A stretch of 64,000 nucleotides of DNA from Amycolatopsis lurida (GCF_900105055.1 NZ_FNTA01000004.1:4867501-4931500); one strand, 5' to 3'; numbered from the stretch's first letter, positions 54,049-62,862 are shown. The notes: generated from the sequence alone by a model not told the origin. A program made the numbers and translations.

Positions 54049-54681
54049 TTGACGACTACACCGACCGGCGGGACACCCGAGTTCGACCCGTTCAACGCGC
54101 CCGCGCCGCTGCCCCCGATGCCCGAGGCGGTACCGCCGACGCCGTTCCCCAAGCCGCCACCGCTGAGCGTGCCGGCCAAGGTCTCGATCGTGCTGGGCGT
54201 CGTCGCCGCGCTGGGCCTGGGGAGCCTGGCCGCCTTCGGGCTCTCGCAGTCGAGCCGGTTCACCAGGGTCGAGGCGGGCAAGTGCCTGTACCTGACCGAC
54301 GAGGCGGGCGGCAAGCAGAGCTACACGACGGCCAGTTGCTCGTCGGATCGCGCGACCTTCCGCGTCGACGAGGTGCGGTCGGGCTCGTCGGACTGCCGTA
54401 GCGCCGACTACATCCAGTTCGAGCTGTACGGGGGTTCGTCGAGCAAGAGGGCGGACAAGACGCTCTGCCTCGCGCTGAACGTCGAGAGCGGGGACTGCCT
54501 GCGCGACGTCGTGCACGAGACGCGGATCGCGAAGGTCCGCTGCAGCGACATCAGCGCGGAGGCGCGCGCGACCGTGATGCGGGGATCGGCGGCCGTCTGC
54601 ATGCCGGAGGACACCGAACTGCGCTACACCGGGCCGCCCGTGCGCACCGTATGTCTCAGGCCGACCGGAGAGAACATCTAG
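54049..54681 (+). CDS. membrane-anchored protein with a Cys-rich extracellular domain
   Basis: This is a 210-residue protein. The Pro-rich cytoplasmic start (about 1-42) is followed by a membrane segment (about 44-66, VSIVLGVVAALGLGSLAAF). The outer domain has eight Cys (AGKCLYLTDEAGG, YTTASCSSDRATFRV, SSDCRSADY, TLCLALN and others), probably forming disulfides. It resembles LppU/SCO5547-type proteins of actinobacteria, which have no known function. The start appears to be TTG at 54049 after GGAGGGGA. It is divergent from the XPB gene. Confidence 0.8.
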   Translation: MTTTPTGGTPEFDPFNAPAPLPPMPEAVPPTPFPKPPPLSVPAKVSIVLGVVAALGLGSLAAFGLSQSSRFTRVEAGKCLYLTDEAGGKQSYTTASCSSDRATFRVDEVRSGSSDCRSADYIQFELYGGSSSKRADKTLCLALNVESGDCLRDVVHETRIAKVRCSDISAEARATVMRGSAAVCMPEDTELRYTGPPVRTVCLRPTGENI

Positions 54682-54688
54682 CGCGTGG

Positions 54689-54732
54689 TCGTGAGTGGTA
54701 AGGACGGTTCTAACCGTCCTTACCACTCACGA
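54689..54732. repeat. family B inverted repeat, perfect copy
   Basis: The arms 54689-54709 and 54712-54732 pair perfectly over 21 bp around CT. The sequence is identical to the 28362 copy over at least 44 bases. It lies between convergent genes (Cys-rich protein and lipoprotein). Confidence 0.95.
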
Positions 54733-54740
54733 GGAACCCG

Positions 54741-55700
54741 TTACGGGCGCGCCACCATCGACTGCACGTCGAGCCGCGCGCCGAGCAGGCCGGAGTTGTG
54801 CATCAGGTCGGCGACGCGTTGCAGCCGGATGCCGTTGAGGGACACCGGGTACGTCCCGAGCGAGATCAGCGACGCCGTCGTCCGGTCGATGTCGGAGAAC
54901 GACGGCAGCGCGTCACGGACGACGGCCGGGTCAGCGGCCCGCACCTGCGCTTCGCCGAGCACCTTGCGGAAGACGGCGAGCGTGCGGGCGTTGCCCTGCC
55001 CGAAGGCGCCCGTCGAAACGTATGACGACATCGGGAAGTCCAGTGTCGCGCCGCGGGCGCCGTCGGCGAGGATGCTCGCCCCGAGTTCCTTTTCGGCCCT
55101 GGTGATGTACGGCTCGACCATCCACGCGGCATCGACCTCGCCCGCCTGCAACGCCTGGGGCATCCGGTCGAACGGGTGCTGCTTGAACTGGATCCGGTTC
55201 ACGTCGACCCCCGCGGTCGCCAGTACCGAGCGGGCCGCCAGCACACCGACGTCGTCGAGCATGTTCACCGCGATCTTCGGCGACTTCTTGAGGGTCGGCT
55301 CGGTGTAGTCGGAGCCGGGGAGTGTGACGAGCGCCATGGTGTTGCGGCCGGCGGTGTACGCCTCGCCCTGCAACTGGAGCGCCGTCCCGGCCGCGGCGGC
55401 GCGGAAGATCGACACGTCACTCGCGAACGCCAGATCGATCTCGCCCGCGGCGAGTTTGCCGATCGCCTGGTCGGCGGGGACTTCGGCGAGGGTCACGGAA
55501 AGGCCGGCCGCGGTGAACTTCCCCTCGGCGACGGCGACCCGCAACGGTGCCGTGTCGATCGGGCTGCTGACGCCGATACGCAGTTCCGTCCGTTCGAGTG
55601 GCGCGTCGGTACTTGCGTCACCACCGGAAAACACTCCGCAACCGGCGGCCGCCAGCAGCGCCGCTACCAGCGGAATCGCCAAGACGCGCATCTTCGTCAC
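54741..55700 (-). CDS. orphan solute-binding lipoprotein (NMT1/SsuA-like)
   Basis: This is a 319-residue lipoprotein. The signal peptide ends in the lipobox LAAAGCG (Cys at 21). The mature part has the NMT1/SsuA fold: ELRIGVSSPIDTAPLRVAVA, EGKFTAAGLSVTLAEVP, IGKLAAGEIDLAFASDV and MPQALQAGEVDAAWMVEPYI. Such proteins bind sulfonates, nitrate, taurine or pyrimidine precursors. No permease or ATPase is next to it. It is divergent from a NIT-domain kinase across a region with two inverted repeats. Its C-terminus (RLQRVADLMHNSGLLGARLD) closely resembles that of the binding protein at the right edge (RLQRVPDLLLQTGVITAKLD). It may feed that importer or report to the kinase. Confidence 0.85.
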   Translation of the reverse strand: MTKMRVLAIPLVAALLAAAGCGVFSGGDASTDAPLERTELRIGVSSPIDTAPLRVAVAEGKFTAAGLSVTLAEVPADQAIGKLAAGEIDLAFASDVSIFRAAAAGTALQLQGEAYTAGRNTMALVTLPGSDYTEPTLKKSPKIAVNMLDDVGVLAARSVLATAGVDVNRIQFKQHPFDRMPQALQAGEVDAAWMVEPYITRAEKELGASILADGARGATLDFPMSSYVSTGAFGQGNARTLAVFRKVLGEAQVRAADPAVVRDALPSFSDIDRTTASLISLGTYPVSLNGIRLQRVADLMHNSGLLGARLDVQSMVARP

Positions 55701-55735
55701 CGCTCACCTACCGAGAGAATGTGCTCCTCCTTCTG

Positions 55736-55832
55736 GATCGTATGGTCCGGGCCCCATACGATCGCCTGCGGGAGGCGCCCGATGGCGCGGCTTTCGATCG
55801 TTCTCGAACCTTGTTACTCTACAGTAGGTTCG
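55736..55832. promoter_or_regulatory. two operator-like inverted repeats in the lipoprotein/kinase promoter region
   Basis: GATCGTATGG (55736-55745) and CCATACGATC (55754-55763) pair perfectly over 10 bp with an 8-nt gap. CGAACCT (55805-55811) and AGGTTCG (55826-55832) pair over 7 bp with a 14-nt gap that contains TACTCTACAGT. Both lie in the shared upstream region. They look like regulator binding sites; the regulator is unknown. Confidence 0.5.
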
Positions 55833-55891
55833 GGCTCTCGTCCCCGATGTCAGCCATGGGAAAGGGTCCCGTGGTGGGAAAAGGAAACCAG

Positions 55892-58561
55892 GTGGCCCGT
55901 CGCGACAAGCGTCCCCGTGGGGGCGACGCGGCGGAACGGCATCCTCGTGTCGGCGGACGCTGGCGGCTGCGGAACTGGCACCTGCGTACCAAACTCTTCG
56001 TGGTACTCCTGATTCCCGCCCTCGCGGTGGTCGCCCTCGTCGGGCTCCGGGTCAACTCCGATCTGCGGGACGCGAGGCAGCTGGCCGAGTTCGCCACCCG
56101 CGGCCGCGTCGACAGCACCGTCGCCGAGGCCGTGCACCAGCTCCAGCGCGAACGAGATCTCACCGTCCGGTTCGTCGCCGGCGATCGCAAGGGCGACCTT
56201 TCCGAACTGACGGAACAGCGCAAGCGCGTCGACGAGGCCATCGGCACGTTCGATCGCACGCTCGGCGAGAGCAAGAGCAGGCTCGGCGGCAAGACCGCGA
56301 CCAGCCTGCAGCAGACCAGCGACCGGCTGCGCGTGCTGACCGGCCTCCGCTTTTCCGCGGAACACTCCGCCTTTCCCGCCGACGCGGTGCTGCGCTCCTA
56401 CAGCGACCTGATCTCCGGCCTGCTCGACATCAGCGATTCCACCGCCGCCGACGTCTCCGACCCGGATCTGGGGAAGCTCCGCCTCGCGGGCAACGCCCTC
56501 GCCCGGGTCAAGGACCAGATGTCGGTCAAACGCGCGATCATGGCGGCCGCGCTCGCGCAGGGCGGCCTCAACCGGGACCGGACCCGCGCGTTGCTCGGCG
56601 CGGAGGCCGAACTCGCCGCCGCCCGCAACGACTACCGCACCTTCGCGACCCCCGAGCAGCAGCGGATGTACGACGACACGGTCATCGGCCTGATCGTCGA
56701 CATCGGCAACGACATGGTCGAATCGGCGCTCATCCGCGCGGAGAACGACCAGGGGCTCGGCGGGCTGGACCCGAACCAGTGGGACACCTCCGCCACCTAC
56801 ACGGTCAATCTGGCCCACCAGGTGCAGCAGGCGCTGCTCGTCCAGCTTCAGGAACGCACCGACGCCCTCGCGGCACGGGCGAGGACGTCCGCGATCTGGG
56901 ACGGCGGCATCGTGCTCGCCGTGCTGGTCGTCGCCGGGGTGCTCTCGGTGATCATCGCGCGATCGCTGCTGCGGCCGCTGCGGATCCTGCGCCGCAGCGC
57001 GCTCCACGTCGCCGAGCACCAGCTGCCGGCGGCCGTCGAAGGACTGCTCAGCGACCCCGAACCGCAGCCGGAAAACCTGCGGCGGCGCTTGGCCGTCGCC
57101 CCGGTCCCGGTGTTCAGCCGCGAGGAACTCGGCCAGGTGGCACGCGCGTTCGACGCGGTGCACGGCGAGGCCGTCCGGCTCGCCGGGGAACAGGCGATGC
57201 TGCGGGAGAACATCAACGCGATGTTCGTGAACCTGTCGCAGCGGAGCCAGGATCTGGTCGAACGGCAGCTGTCCGTGCTGGACCGCATGGAGGCCGACGA
57301 ACAGGACCCCGACACGCTCGCCGGGCTCTTCGAACTCGACCACCTCGCGACCCGGATGCGCCGCAACAGCGAGAACCTGCTGGTGCTGTCCGGAACCGAC
57401 GTCGTCCGTGAGGACGGTGGCGCCGTCGTCGCCGACGAGATCATCGGTGCCGCGCTCTCGGAGGTCGAGCACTACCAGCGGATCGAACTGGGCCCGGAAC
57501 CGCGGATCGCGGTGCGCGGCGAGGCCGTCAACGATCTCGTGCACGTGGTCTCCGAGTTGCTGGAGAACGCGACCCGCTATTCGGATCAGAGCACGATGGT
57601 GCAGGTCGAGGGGCACGAGACCGACCGCGGGGAATGGCAGATCGAGATCACCGACCACGGCGCCGGGATGCCGCAGGCGGAGATCGACCGGACCAACGCG
57701 CGGCTGGCGAACCCGCCGGACGTCGACGTCGAGGTCTCCCGGCGGATGGGCCTGTTCGTGGTCGCGACGCTGGCGATCCGGCACCACATCGACGTCCGCC
57801 TCCGGTCCGCCGACGGCGGCGGGATCACCGCGGTGGTCGTCGTGCCCGCCGAACTCATCGTCGAAGCGCCCCGGCCCGCCCCGATTCCGGAACCCGTGCC
57901 CGTCACCGTCGTCGTCCCGGAGCCGGAACCCGAGCCGCCGCTGGAAGTCCCGCCGCTGCCCGAGCCGGAGGAGAGCGCCGAGGAGTCGCGGTTCGCGCCA
58001 GTGCTGGACCCCGGTCCCCTGCGGCGCGCCCCCGTCGTGGAACGCGAGAACCCGCCGGAATGGCCGTCTTCGGACGACGACGCCGTCGACCATCTCGAGC
58101 TGGACTCGCCGACCGAGCGGATGCCCAAGTACCAGAGCGTGCTTTCGCAGTGGTTCGACCACGGAGGCCCGCGCGAAGGGCCTTCGCCCGCGGAACCCGG
58201 CCCGCCTTCCTTGCCTTCGTTCGAGCCGGTGAAACACGCCGTCCCCGAGGAACCCGCGCAGGATCCGGACGAGCCGACCGAACCGACGCTGAAGCCGCTG
58301 GAGCCGAAGGAAAAGGAACCGGAACCCGCCTGGCCGACGCCCGCCGAACTGGAACAGGAGGACGGGGCGGAGGAGACCTGGCCGGTGCTGCCCGCCGTCG
58401 TTCCCGAGGCCCGGTCGCAGGACGACAGGCCGGAGAAGCCGCGAGGGGAGAGGCCGATACTCTCACTTTCCCCCGAAGCGGTCCGCGAACGGATGACCAG
58501 CCTGCAAGGCGGATTCCGGCGCGGTCGCCACGCCAGGGGTGACGACAACCCCTCGGATTGA
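55892..58561 (+). CDS. NIT-domain sensor histidine kinase with long acidic/Pro-rich tail
   Basis: This is an 889-residue membrane kinase. A basic start leads to membrane segment 1 (about 34-55). The extracellular NIT (nitrate/sulfonate-sensing) helical domain covers about 60-320. Membrane segment 2 (about 330-352) is followed by a HAMP-like linker. The phosphoacceptor helix region is ELDHLATRMRRNSENLLVL. The ATPase has VVSELLENATRYSD (N box) and ITDHGAGMP (G1). The last 230 residues are disordered, rich in Pro and Glu. No response-regulator gene is adjacent. The GTG at 55892 has AAAAGGA six bases upstream; in-frame starts at 55847, 55856 and 55871 are possible. CutC follows 16 bp later. Confidence 0.9.
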   Translation: MARRDKRPRGGDAAERHPRVGGRWRLRNWHLRTKLFVVLLIPALAVVALVGLRVNSDLRDARQLAEFATRGRVDSTVAEAVHQLQRERDLTVRFVAGDRKGDLSELTEQRKRVDEAIGTFDRTLGESKSRLGGKTATSLQQTSDRLRVLTGLRFSAEHSAFPADAVLRSYSDLISGLLDISDSTAADVSDPDLGKLRLAGNALARVKDQMSVKRAIMAAALAQGGLNRDRTRALLGAEAELAAARNDYRTFATPEQQRMYDDTVIGLIVDIGNDMVESALIRAENDQGLGGLDPNQWDTSATYTVNLAHQVQQALLVQLQERTDALAARARTSAIWDGGIVLAVLVVAGVLSVIIARSLLRPLRILRRSALHVAEHQLPAAVEGLLSDPEPQPENLRRRLAVAPVPVFSREELGQVARAFDAVHGEAVRLAGEQAMLRENINAMFVNLSQRSQDLVERQLSVLDRMEADEQDPDTLAGLFELDHLATRMRRNSENLLVLSGTDVVREDGGAVVADEIIGAALSEVEHYQRIELGPEPRIAVRGEAVNDLVHVVSELLENATRYSDQSTMVQVEGHETDRGEWQIEITDHGAGMPQAEIDRTNARLANPPDVDVEVSRRMGLFVVATLAIRHHIDVRLRSADGGGITAVVVVPAELIVEAPRPAPIPEPVPVTVVVPEPEPEPPLEVPPLPEPEESAEESRFAPVLDPGPLRRAPVVERENPPEWPSSDDDAVDHLELDSPTERMPKYQSVLSQWFDHGGPREGPSPAEPGPPSLPSFEPVKHAVPEEPAQDPDEPTEPTLKPLEPKEKEPEPAWPTPAELEQEDGAEETWPVLPAVVPEARSQDDRPEKPRGERPILSLSPEAVRERMTSLQGGFRRGRHARGDDNPSD

Positions 58562-58577
58562 GCGAATTGGAAGGTCC

Positions 58578-59255
58578 ATGACCCCGAAAACCGGCCTGCT
58601 GGAAGTGATCGCGCTGACCGCGGTGGACGCGGAGCGCGCGCAGGAGGGCGGGGCCGATCGCCTCGAACTGGTCAGCGACATGGCCAGCGACGGGCTCACG
58701 CCGTCGGTCGAGACGCTGCGCGACGTACTGGGAGCCACCGATCTCCCGGTGCGGGTGATGCTGCGCGACAACATGTCCTTCGCCGCCGGTGACCTCGACG
58801 GGCTGCGTGCGGACGCCGCGCGTCTGATCGACGCGGGCGCGCGGGAGTTCGTCTTCGGCTTCCTGGACCTGGAAAGCGAAATCGACGTCGAAGCCTGCGA
58901 GACCCTGGTCAAGGAGCTCGACGGGTTGCCGTGGACCTTCCACCGTGCCATCGACCGCGCGCGGGACCCGTTGCGCACCTACGACGAGTTGGCCGCCCTC
59001 GGCTGCGACACGGTGCTCGCGGCCGGGCATCCGCACGGCGTCGCGCACGGGCTTTCGGTGCTGCAGCGGCTCGCCCGGCGTGAGGACGGGCCCCGGCTGC
59101 TGGTCGGCGGCGGTCTGCGGGCACAGCAGGTGCATCTGCTGCGAGCGGGCGGGGTCGGCGCGTTCCACGTCGGCGGCGCGGTCCGCCCGGGCGGCTGGGA
59201 GTCCGATGTGGACGTCGCCGCCGTTCGTGAGTGGGCGGCGCTGGTCAAGGAGTAG
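58578..59255 (+). CDS. cutC: CutC-family TIM-barrel protein
   Basis: This is a 225-residue protein of the CutC family. Motifs are LEVIALTAVDAERAQEGGAD and RLELVSDMASDGLTPS, REFVFGFLDLESEIDVE and PWTFHRAIDRARDP (the FHRA motif). LLVGGGLRAQQVHLLRAGGV follows near the end. CutC was linked to copper tolerance in E. coli, but that role is disputed and the biochemical activity is unknown. GGAAGG precedes the ATG at 58578 by five bases. It starts 16 bases after the kinase gene stops and may be co-transcribed with it. Confidence 0.9.
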   Translation: MTPKTGLLEVIALTAVDAERAQEGGADRLELVSDMASDGLTPSVETLRDVLGATDLPVRVMLRDNMSFAAGDLDGLRADAARLIDAGAREFVFGFLDLESEIDVEACETLVKELDGLPWTFHRAIDRARDPLRTYDELAALGCDTVLAAGHPHGVAHGLSVLQRLARREDGPRLLVGGGLRAQQVHLLRAGGVGAFHVGGAVRPGGWESDVDVAAVREWAALVKE

Positions 59256-59344
59256 TCCGGATGCGCCGGGTCAGGTCCAGACCACATACGGTGATACGAG
59301 GTTGCATCTTCAACTATCGGGTGCCGACGAGATAGCGTGTGGCC

Positions 59345-60928
59345 ATGGCTACCCGCACCGTACGTGACGCGACCAGGGAACTGCTGCGCGATCTGGGCCT
59401 GACCACCGTTTTCGGCAATCCCGGAACGACCGAGATCGCCTTCCTCACGGAGTGGCCCGACGACTTCACCTACGTGCTCGCGCTCCACGAGGCTTCCGTC
59501 GTCGCGATGGCCGACGGGTACGCCCGCGCGAGCAGGCAGGCGGCGCTGGTGAACCTGCACTCCGCCGGCGGGGTGGGTCACGCGCTCGGGCATATCTTCA
59601 CCGCGTACCGCAACAACGCTCCGCTGATCATCCTCGCGGGCCAGCAGACCAGGTCGCTGCTGCCGGACGATCCGTTCCTCGGCGCCGTCGAGGCGGCGAA
59701 CTTCCCCAAGCCGTACGTGAAGTGGAGCTGCGAGCCCGCGAGGGCCGAGGACGTCCCGGCGGCGCTGGCGCGGGCGTATCACATCGCGACGCAGGCGCCC
59801 ATGGGGCCGGTGTTCGTCTCGGTGCCGGTGGACGACTGGGACGCCGAGACCTCGAAGCCGATCGTCTCCCGGCCGCGGATCCCCGGTTTCGCGCCCGATC
59901 CGTCCGCTTTGGACGAACTGGTGTCCGCCTTGGACACCGCCGAGCGCCCGGCGATCGTGGTCGGCCCCGGTATCGACGGGGAAGGCGCCGTGCCGGACGT
60001 CGTCGAACTGGCCGAGAAGGTGGGCGCCGGAGTCTGGGCGCCGCCGATGGGGGCGCGCTGCTCGTTCCCCGAGGATCACCCGCAGTTCTTCGGATTCCTG
60101 CAGCCGGAACGGAAAGCGCTCGCGAGCGCGCTGACCGAGCACGATCTCGTGGTCGTCATCGGCGCCCCGGCGTTCACCTATCACGTGTACCGGGGCGAGT
60201 CGGAAACCGCGCTGCCGCCGTTGTTCCTGGTCAGCGACGACGAACAGATCCTCGCCAGGGCCGCGGAGGGCACCGGCATCCGCGCGACGCCGAAGCTCGC
60301 GATCCGCGCACTGCTGGACCGCGCCGCGCCGCGGGAAGCGCCGAAACCCCGTACCCGGCTGGAAAAGCCCGCCGCGGTCACGCCGATCACCCCGGCCTAC
60401 GCCTACTCAGTGATCTCGGAGGTCCTGCCGGAAGACGCGATCGTCGTCGAAGAGACCCCGAGCCACCGCAACGAACTGCACGACCACCTGCCGATCAAGT
60501 CCACCGACACCGGTTTCCTCACCGTCGCCAGCGGCACCCTCGGTTACGGCCTCCCGGCCGCCGTCGGTGCCGCGCTGGCCCGCCCGGACCGCAAGGTCGT
60601 CGCGATCCTCGGCGACGGGTCGAGCATGTACTGCGTCCAGGCACTGTGGACGGCGGCGCAGCACAACCTGCCGGTGACGTTCGTGATCTTCGACAACTCG
60701 CAGTACGCCGCCGTGCGCATCCTCGGCGAGGCGGCGGGCGGCGAGAAGGTGCCGGGCGTCGACCTCGGCGGCATCGATTTCCCCGCGCTGGCGAAGAGCC
60801 TGGGGCTGCGGACTTCGGTCGTCGAGAAGGCCGAAGACCTCAAGCCGACGCTGGAGGCCGCGCTGCCGGACGAACGGCCGCATCTGGTGCACGTCCGCAT
60901 CGACGCGAACCCGCGCACGCTGTACTGA
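59345..60928 (+). CDS. benzoylformate-decarboxylase-like thiamine-diphosphate enzyme
   Basis: This is a 527-residue TPP enzyme with the three domains of the family. It aligns by eye with Pseudomonas benzoylformate decarboxylase: FGNPGTTEIAFLTEWPDDFT at the start, LALHEASVVAMADGYARAS with the cofactor-activating Glu, LHSAGGVGHALG with the active-site His, and AFTYHVYRG with the second His. The diphosphate/Mg motif is GDGSSMYCVQALWTAAQHNL and continues to DNSQY. The Ser of NPGS in benzoylformate decarboxylase is Thr here, so the substrate may be another 2-keto acid. The ATG at 59345 fits the family start. It stands alone. Confidence 0.87.
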   Translation: MATRTVRDATRELLRDLGLTTVFGNPGTTEIAFLTEWPDDFTYVLALHEASVVAMADGYARASRQAALVNLHSAGGVGHALGHIFTAYRNNAPLIILAGQQTRSLLPDDPFLGAVEAANFPKPYVKWSCEPARAEDVPAALARAYHIATQAPMGPVFVSVPVDDWDAETSKPIVSRPRIPGFAPDPSALDELVSALDTAERPAIVVGPGIDGEGAVPDVVELAEKVGAGVWAPPMGARCSFPEDHPQFFGFLQPERKALASALTEHDLVVVIGAPAFTYHVYRGESETALPPLFLVSDDEQILARAAEGTGIRATPKLAIRALLDRAAPREAPKPRTRLEKPAAVTPITPAYAYSVISEVLPEDAIVVEETPSHRNELHDHLPIKSTDTGFLTVASGTLGYGLPAAVGAALARPDRKVVAILGDGSSMYCVQALWTAAQHNLPVTFVIFDNSQYAAVRILGEAAGGEKVPGVDLGGIDFPALAKSLGLRTSVVEKAEDLKPTLEAALPDERPHLVHVRIDANPRTLY

Positions 60929-60934
60929 GAGAGC

Positions 60935-60979
60935 CGAAGGGCGCTTTCCCCGCATGTGATGCGGGGAAAGCGCCCTTCG
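60935..60979. terminator. long perfect inverted repeat after the decarboxylase gene
   Basis: The arms 60935-60955 and 60959-60979 are complementary over 21 bp around a 3-nt loop. They begin six bases after the stop codon. The sequence (CGAAGGGCGCTTTCCCC) is unique in this window. Confidence 0.85.
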
Positions 60980-61012
60980 ACGCGTCGCGTGGTCGTGAGT
61001 TCCATGTGGAGC

Positions 61013-61035
61013 GTTGCGAAAGCCACTTTCGCAAC
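61013..61035. repeat. family G small inverted repeat, copy 2
   Basis: GTTGCGAAAG-CCA-CTTTCGCAAC is a perfect 10-bp-arm hairpin. The core matches the 52257 copy. It sits in a cluster of three repeats between the convergent decarboxylase gene and the ABC operon. Confidence 0.7.
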
Positions 61036-61080
61036 ACCTGCTCGGCCGCGTCGCCCACCGTGGCCCGGCGCCACTCCCAG

Positions 61081-61139
61081 AAGTACGTGAAGGCCCCCTT
61101 CACTGCGCCTAGCGCAATGAAGGGGGCCTTCACGTACTT
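61081..61139. repeat. family A inverted repeat, copy 3
   Basis: The arms 61081-61108 and 61112-61139 pair over 28 bp with one mismatch around a 3-nt loop. The first 22 bases are the same as in the 6152 copy. The repeat ends one base before the stop codon of the ABC ATPase gene. Confidence 0.92.
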
Positions 61140-62009
61140 TCAGCTCTTCGCGCGCGCCTCGGCCTCGGCGTCGGAGGCGGCAGCCTCCTGCTGCGCCAGT
61201 TCGTACTCGGCCGCGTCGGAAGCCGCGGTGACGGCTTCGGGGGCACCGCCGTGCAGCAGCCGCGCCACCTCACCGCGCAGCGTCACGAACTCCGCCGACT
61301 CGCGCGTGGTGATCTGGTCCCGTTCCGCGGGCAGCCCGACCGGCAGGTCCGCGACGATCTTCGCGGGCGACTTCGACAGCACCAGCACCCGGTCCGACAG
61401 GTAGACGCTCTCGTCGATGTCGTGCGTGACGACGAGGACCGTGCTCCCGTTCTCACGCTGCACGCGCCGAGTCAGGTCTTCGAGCTCGAACCGCGTCTGC
61501 GCGTCGACCGACGCGAACGGCTCATCCATCAGCAGCAGGGCCGGACGGCTGGCCAGCGCCCGCGCGATCGACACGCGCTGCTGCATACCGCCCGAGAGCT
61601 GCCACGGGAACTTCGAGCCGACCCCGGAAAGACCGACCGACTCCAGCGCCTCCTGCGCCCGCGTTCGGCGCTCTGAGCGGCTCAAGTTGCGCCACCGCAA
61701 GGGGAACTCGACGTTCTTCGCGACCGACAGCCAGGGGAACAGCGAACGGCTGTAGTCCTGGAACACGACGGCCAGATCCTCCGGGACGCCGGAGACGTCG
61801 TCGCCGTGCAGGCTGACGCGGCCGGACGTCGGCTTGATCAGCCCGGCGATGCAGCGCAGGAGCGTCGACTTGCCGCAGCCCGACGGGCCGACGATGCTCG
61901 CGAGCTGTCCCGCTTCGACGGTGAACGACAGGTCGTTGACCGCGACGTGCGCCTTTTCTCCCGCGCCGTACCGGTGGTTCAGCCCGGAGACTTCGAGCAT
62001 GGTTGACAT
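61140..62009 (-). CDS. ABC transporter ATPase (SsuB/TauB type)
   Basis: This is a 289-residue nucleotide-binding subunit. Walker A is VGPSGCGKSTLLRC (about 40), the Q-loop is AVVFQDYSRSLFPWL, the signature is LSGGMQQRVSIARALA (about 138) and Walker B is LLLMDEPFASVD, followed by the switch His in VTHDIDESVYL. The C-terminal 40 residues are Ala/Glu-rich. The Q-loop and length fit the sulfonate/nitrate/taurine importer group. It is the last gene of a four-gene operon read on the minus strand, and a family A repeat follows its stop. Confidence 0.94.
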   Translation of the reverse strand: MSTMLEVSGLNHRYGAGEKAHVAVNDLSFTVEAGQLASIVGPSGCGKSTLLRCIAGLIKPTSGRVSLHGDDVSGVPEDLAVVFQDYSRSLFPWLSVAKNVEFPLRWRNLSRSERRTRAQEALESVGLSGVGSKFPWQLSGGMQQRVSIARALASRPALLLMDEPFASVDAQTRFELEDLTRRVQRENGSTVLVVTHDIDESVYLSDRVLVLSKSPAKIVADLPVGLPAERDQITTRESAEFVTLRGEVARLLHGGAPEAVTAASDAAEYELAQQEAAASDAEAEARAKS

Positions 62010-62028
62010 CTTGCTGACCCTTCGAAAA

Positions 62029-62862
62029 CTAGAGACGGCCGTTGCGGGTGGGCTGCCAGCGAAGCACTCTCTGCTCCACCGCGAGGAAGGCCGCGTTGAA
62101 CCCGAAGCCGAGGAGCCCGAGCAGGACCAGCCACGACCACATGAGCGGGAAGTCGAACGCCTGCTGGGCGTCCATCAGGGACCGGCCGATGCCGTTGTAG
62201 GAGCCGACCAGTTCCGAGATCACCATCAGCAGCAAGGAGATGGACAGGCTCAGCCGCAGACCCGCGAAGATCTTCGGCCCGGCGGCGGGCAGCACGATCG
62301 AGCGCACCCAGTACGACCGGGGGGTCCGGAACGACTTCGCGGTGTCGATCTTCACCTGGTCCACCGACTGGACGCCGTCCACGGTGTTGAGCAGCACCGG
62401 CCAGATCGCGCCGAAGATGATCGATCCGGTCTGCATCCCCGGCCCGAGTCCGAAAAGGACGATGAACACCGGGATCAGCGCGGGCGGCGGCACCGAGCGG
62501 AAGAACGCGAAAAGCGGTCCGACGTAGTCCATCCCGGTCTTCGACCGTCCCAAAAGGACACCCAGCGCGACACCGAGGGCGCCGGCCAGGAGCCAGCCGC
62601 CGAGCGTCCGGCCGAGGCTCGGCAGGACATTGTCGAACACGGTGTCGGTCAGGAACAGCTGTGAGGCCGGGCCGGTGAACCACAGTTTCACCGAGGCGGA
62701 CAGGATCTCGGTCGGTGGCGGGAAGAACGGGCTTTCCGCGAGCCTGGTCGCGAGCTCCCAGATCCCGAGCAGGGCGAAGAACAGCAGCCAGTTGCGGACC
62801 AGGATGCCGATACCCCGGCCCACGCGCCTGCCGACGCGGCTGGTCAGCGTGAGGGTCGTCAC
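62029..62862 (-). CDS. ABC transporter permease (SsuC/TauC type), second
   Basis: This is a 277-residue permease with six membrane helices. The EAA-type coupling motif is DTAKSFRTPRSYWVRSIVLP, and GLRLSLSISLLLMVISELVG follows. The GTG at 62862 overlaps the stop of the previous permease gene by four bases (GTGA), so the two are coupled. Together with the other permease it forms a heterodimeric pore, unlike the single SsuC/TauC permease of most relatives. Substrate is not known. Confidence 0.93.
   Translation of the reverse strand: MTTLTLTSRVGRRVGRGIGILVRNWLLFFALLGIWELATRLAESPFFPPPTEILSASVKLWFTGPASQLFLTDTVFDNVLPSLGRTLGGWLLAGALGVALGVLLGRSKTGMDYVGPLFAFFRSVPPPALIPVFIVLFGLGPGMQTGSIIFGAIWPVLLNTVDGVQSVDQVKIDTAKSFRTPRSYWVRSIVLPAAGPKIFAGLRLSLSISLLLMVISELVGSYNGIGRSLMDAQQAFDFPLMWSWLVLLGLLGFGFNAAFLAVEQRVLRWQPTRNGRL

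Noticed and set aside
52317..54314. An XPB protein extended to 54314
   Set aside because: The extra 117 residues overlap the divergent Cys-rich protein gene. The GTG at 53963 has a good ribosome-binding site.
51243..54401. A plus-strand open frame of about 1050 codons opposite the DUF4253 and XPB genes
   Set aside because: The minus-strand genes have clear motifs and ribosome-binding sites; this frame does not.
55850..58237. A minus-strand open frame of about 800 codons opposite the NIT kinase
   Set aside because: It has no motifs, and the kinase on the other strand is well supported.
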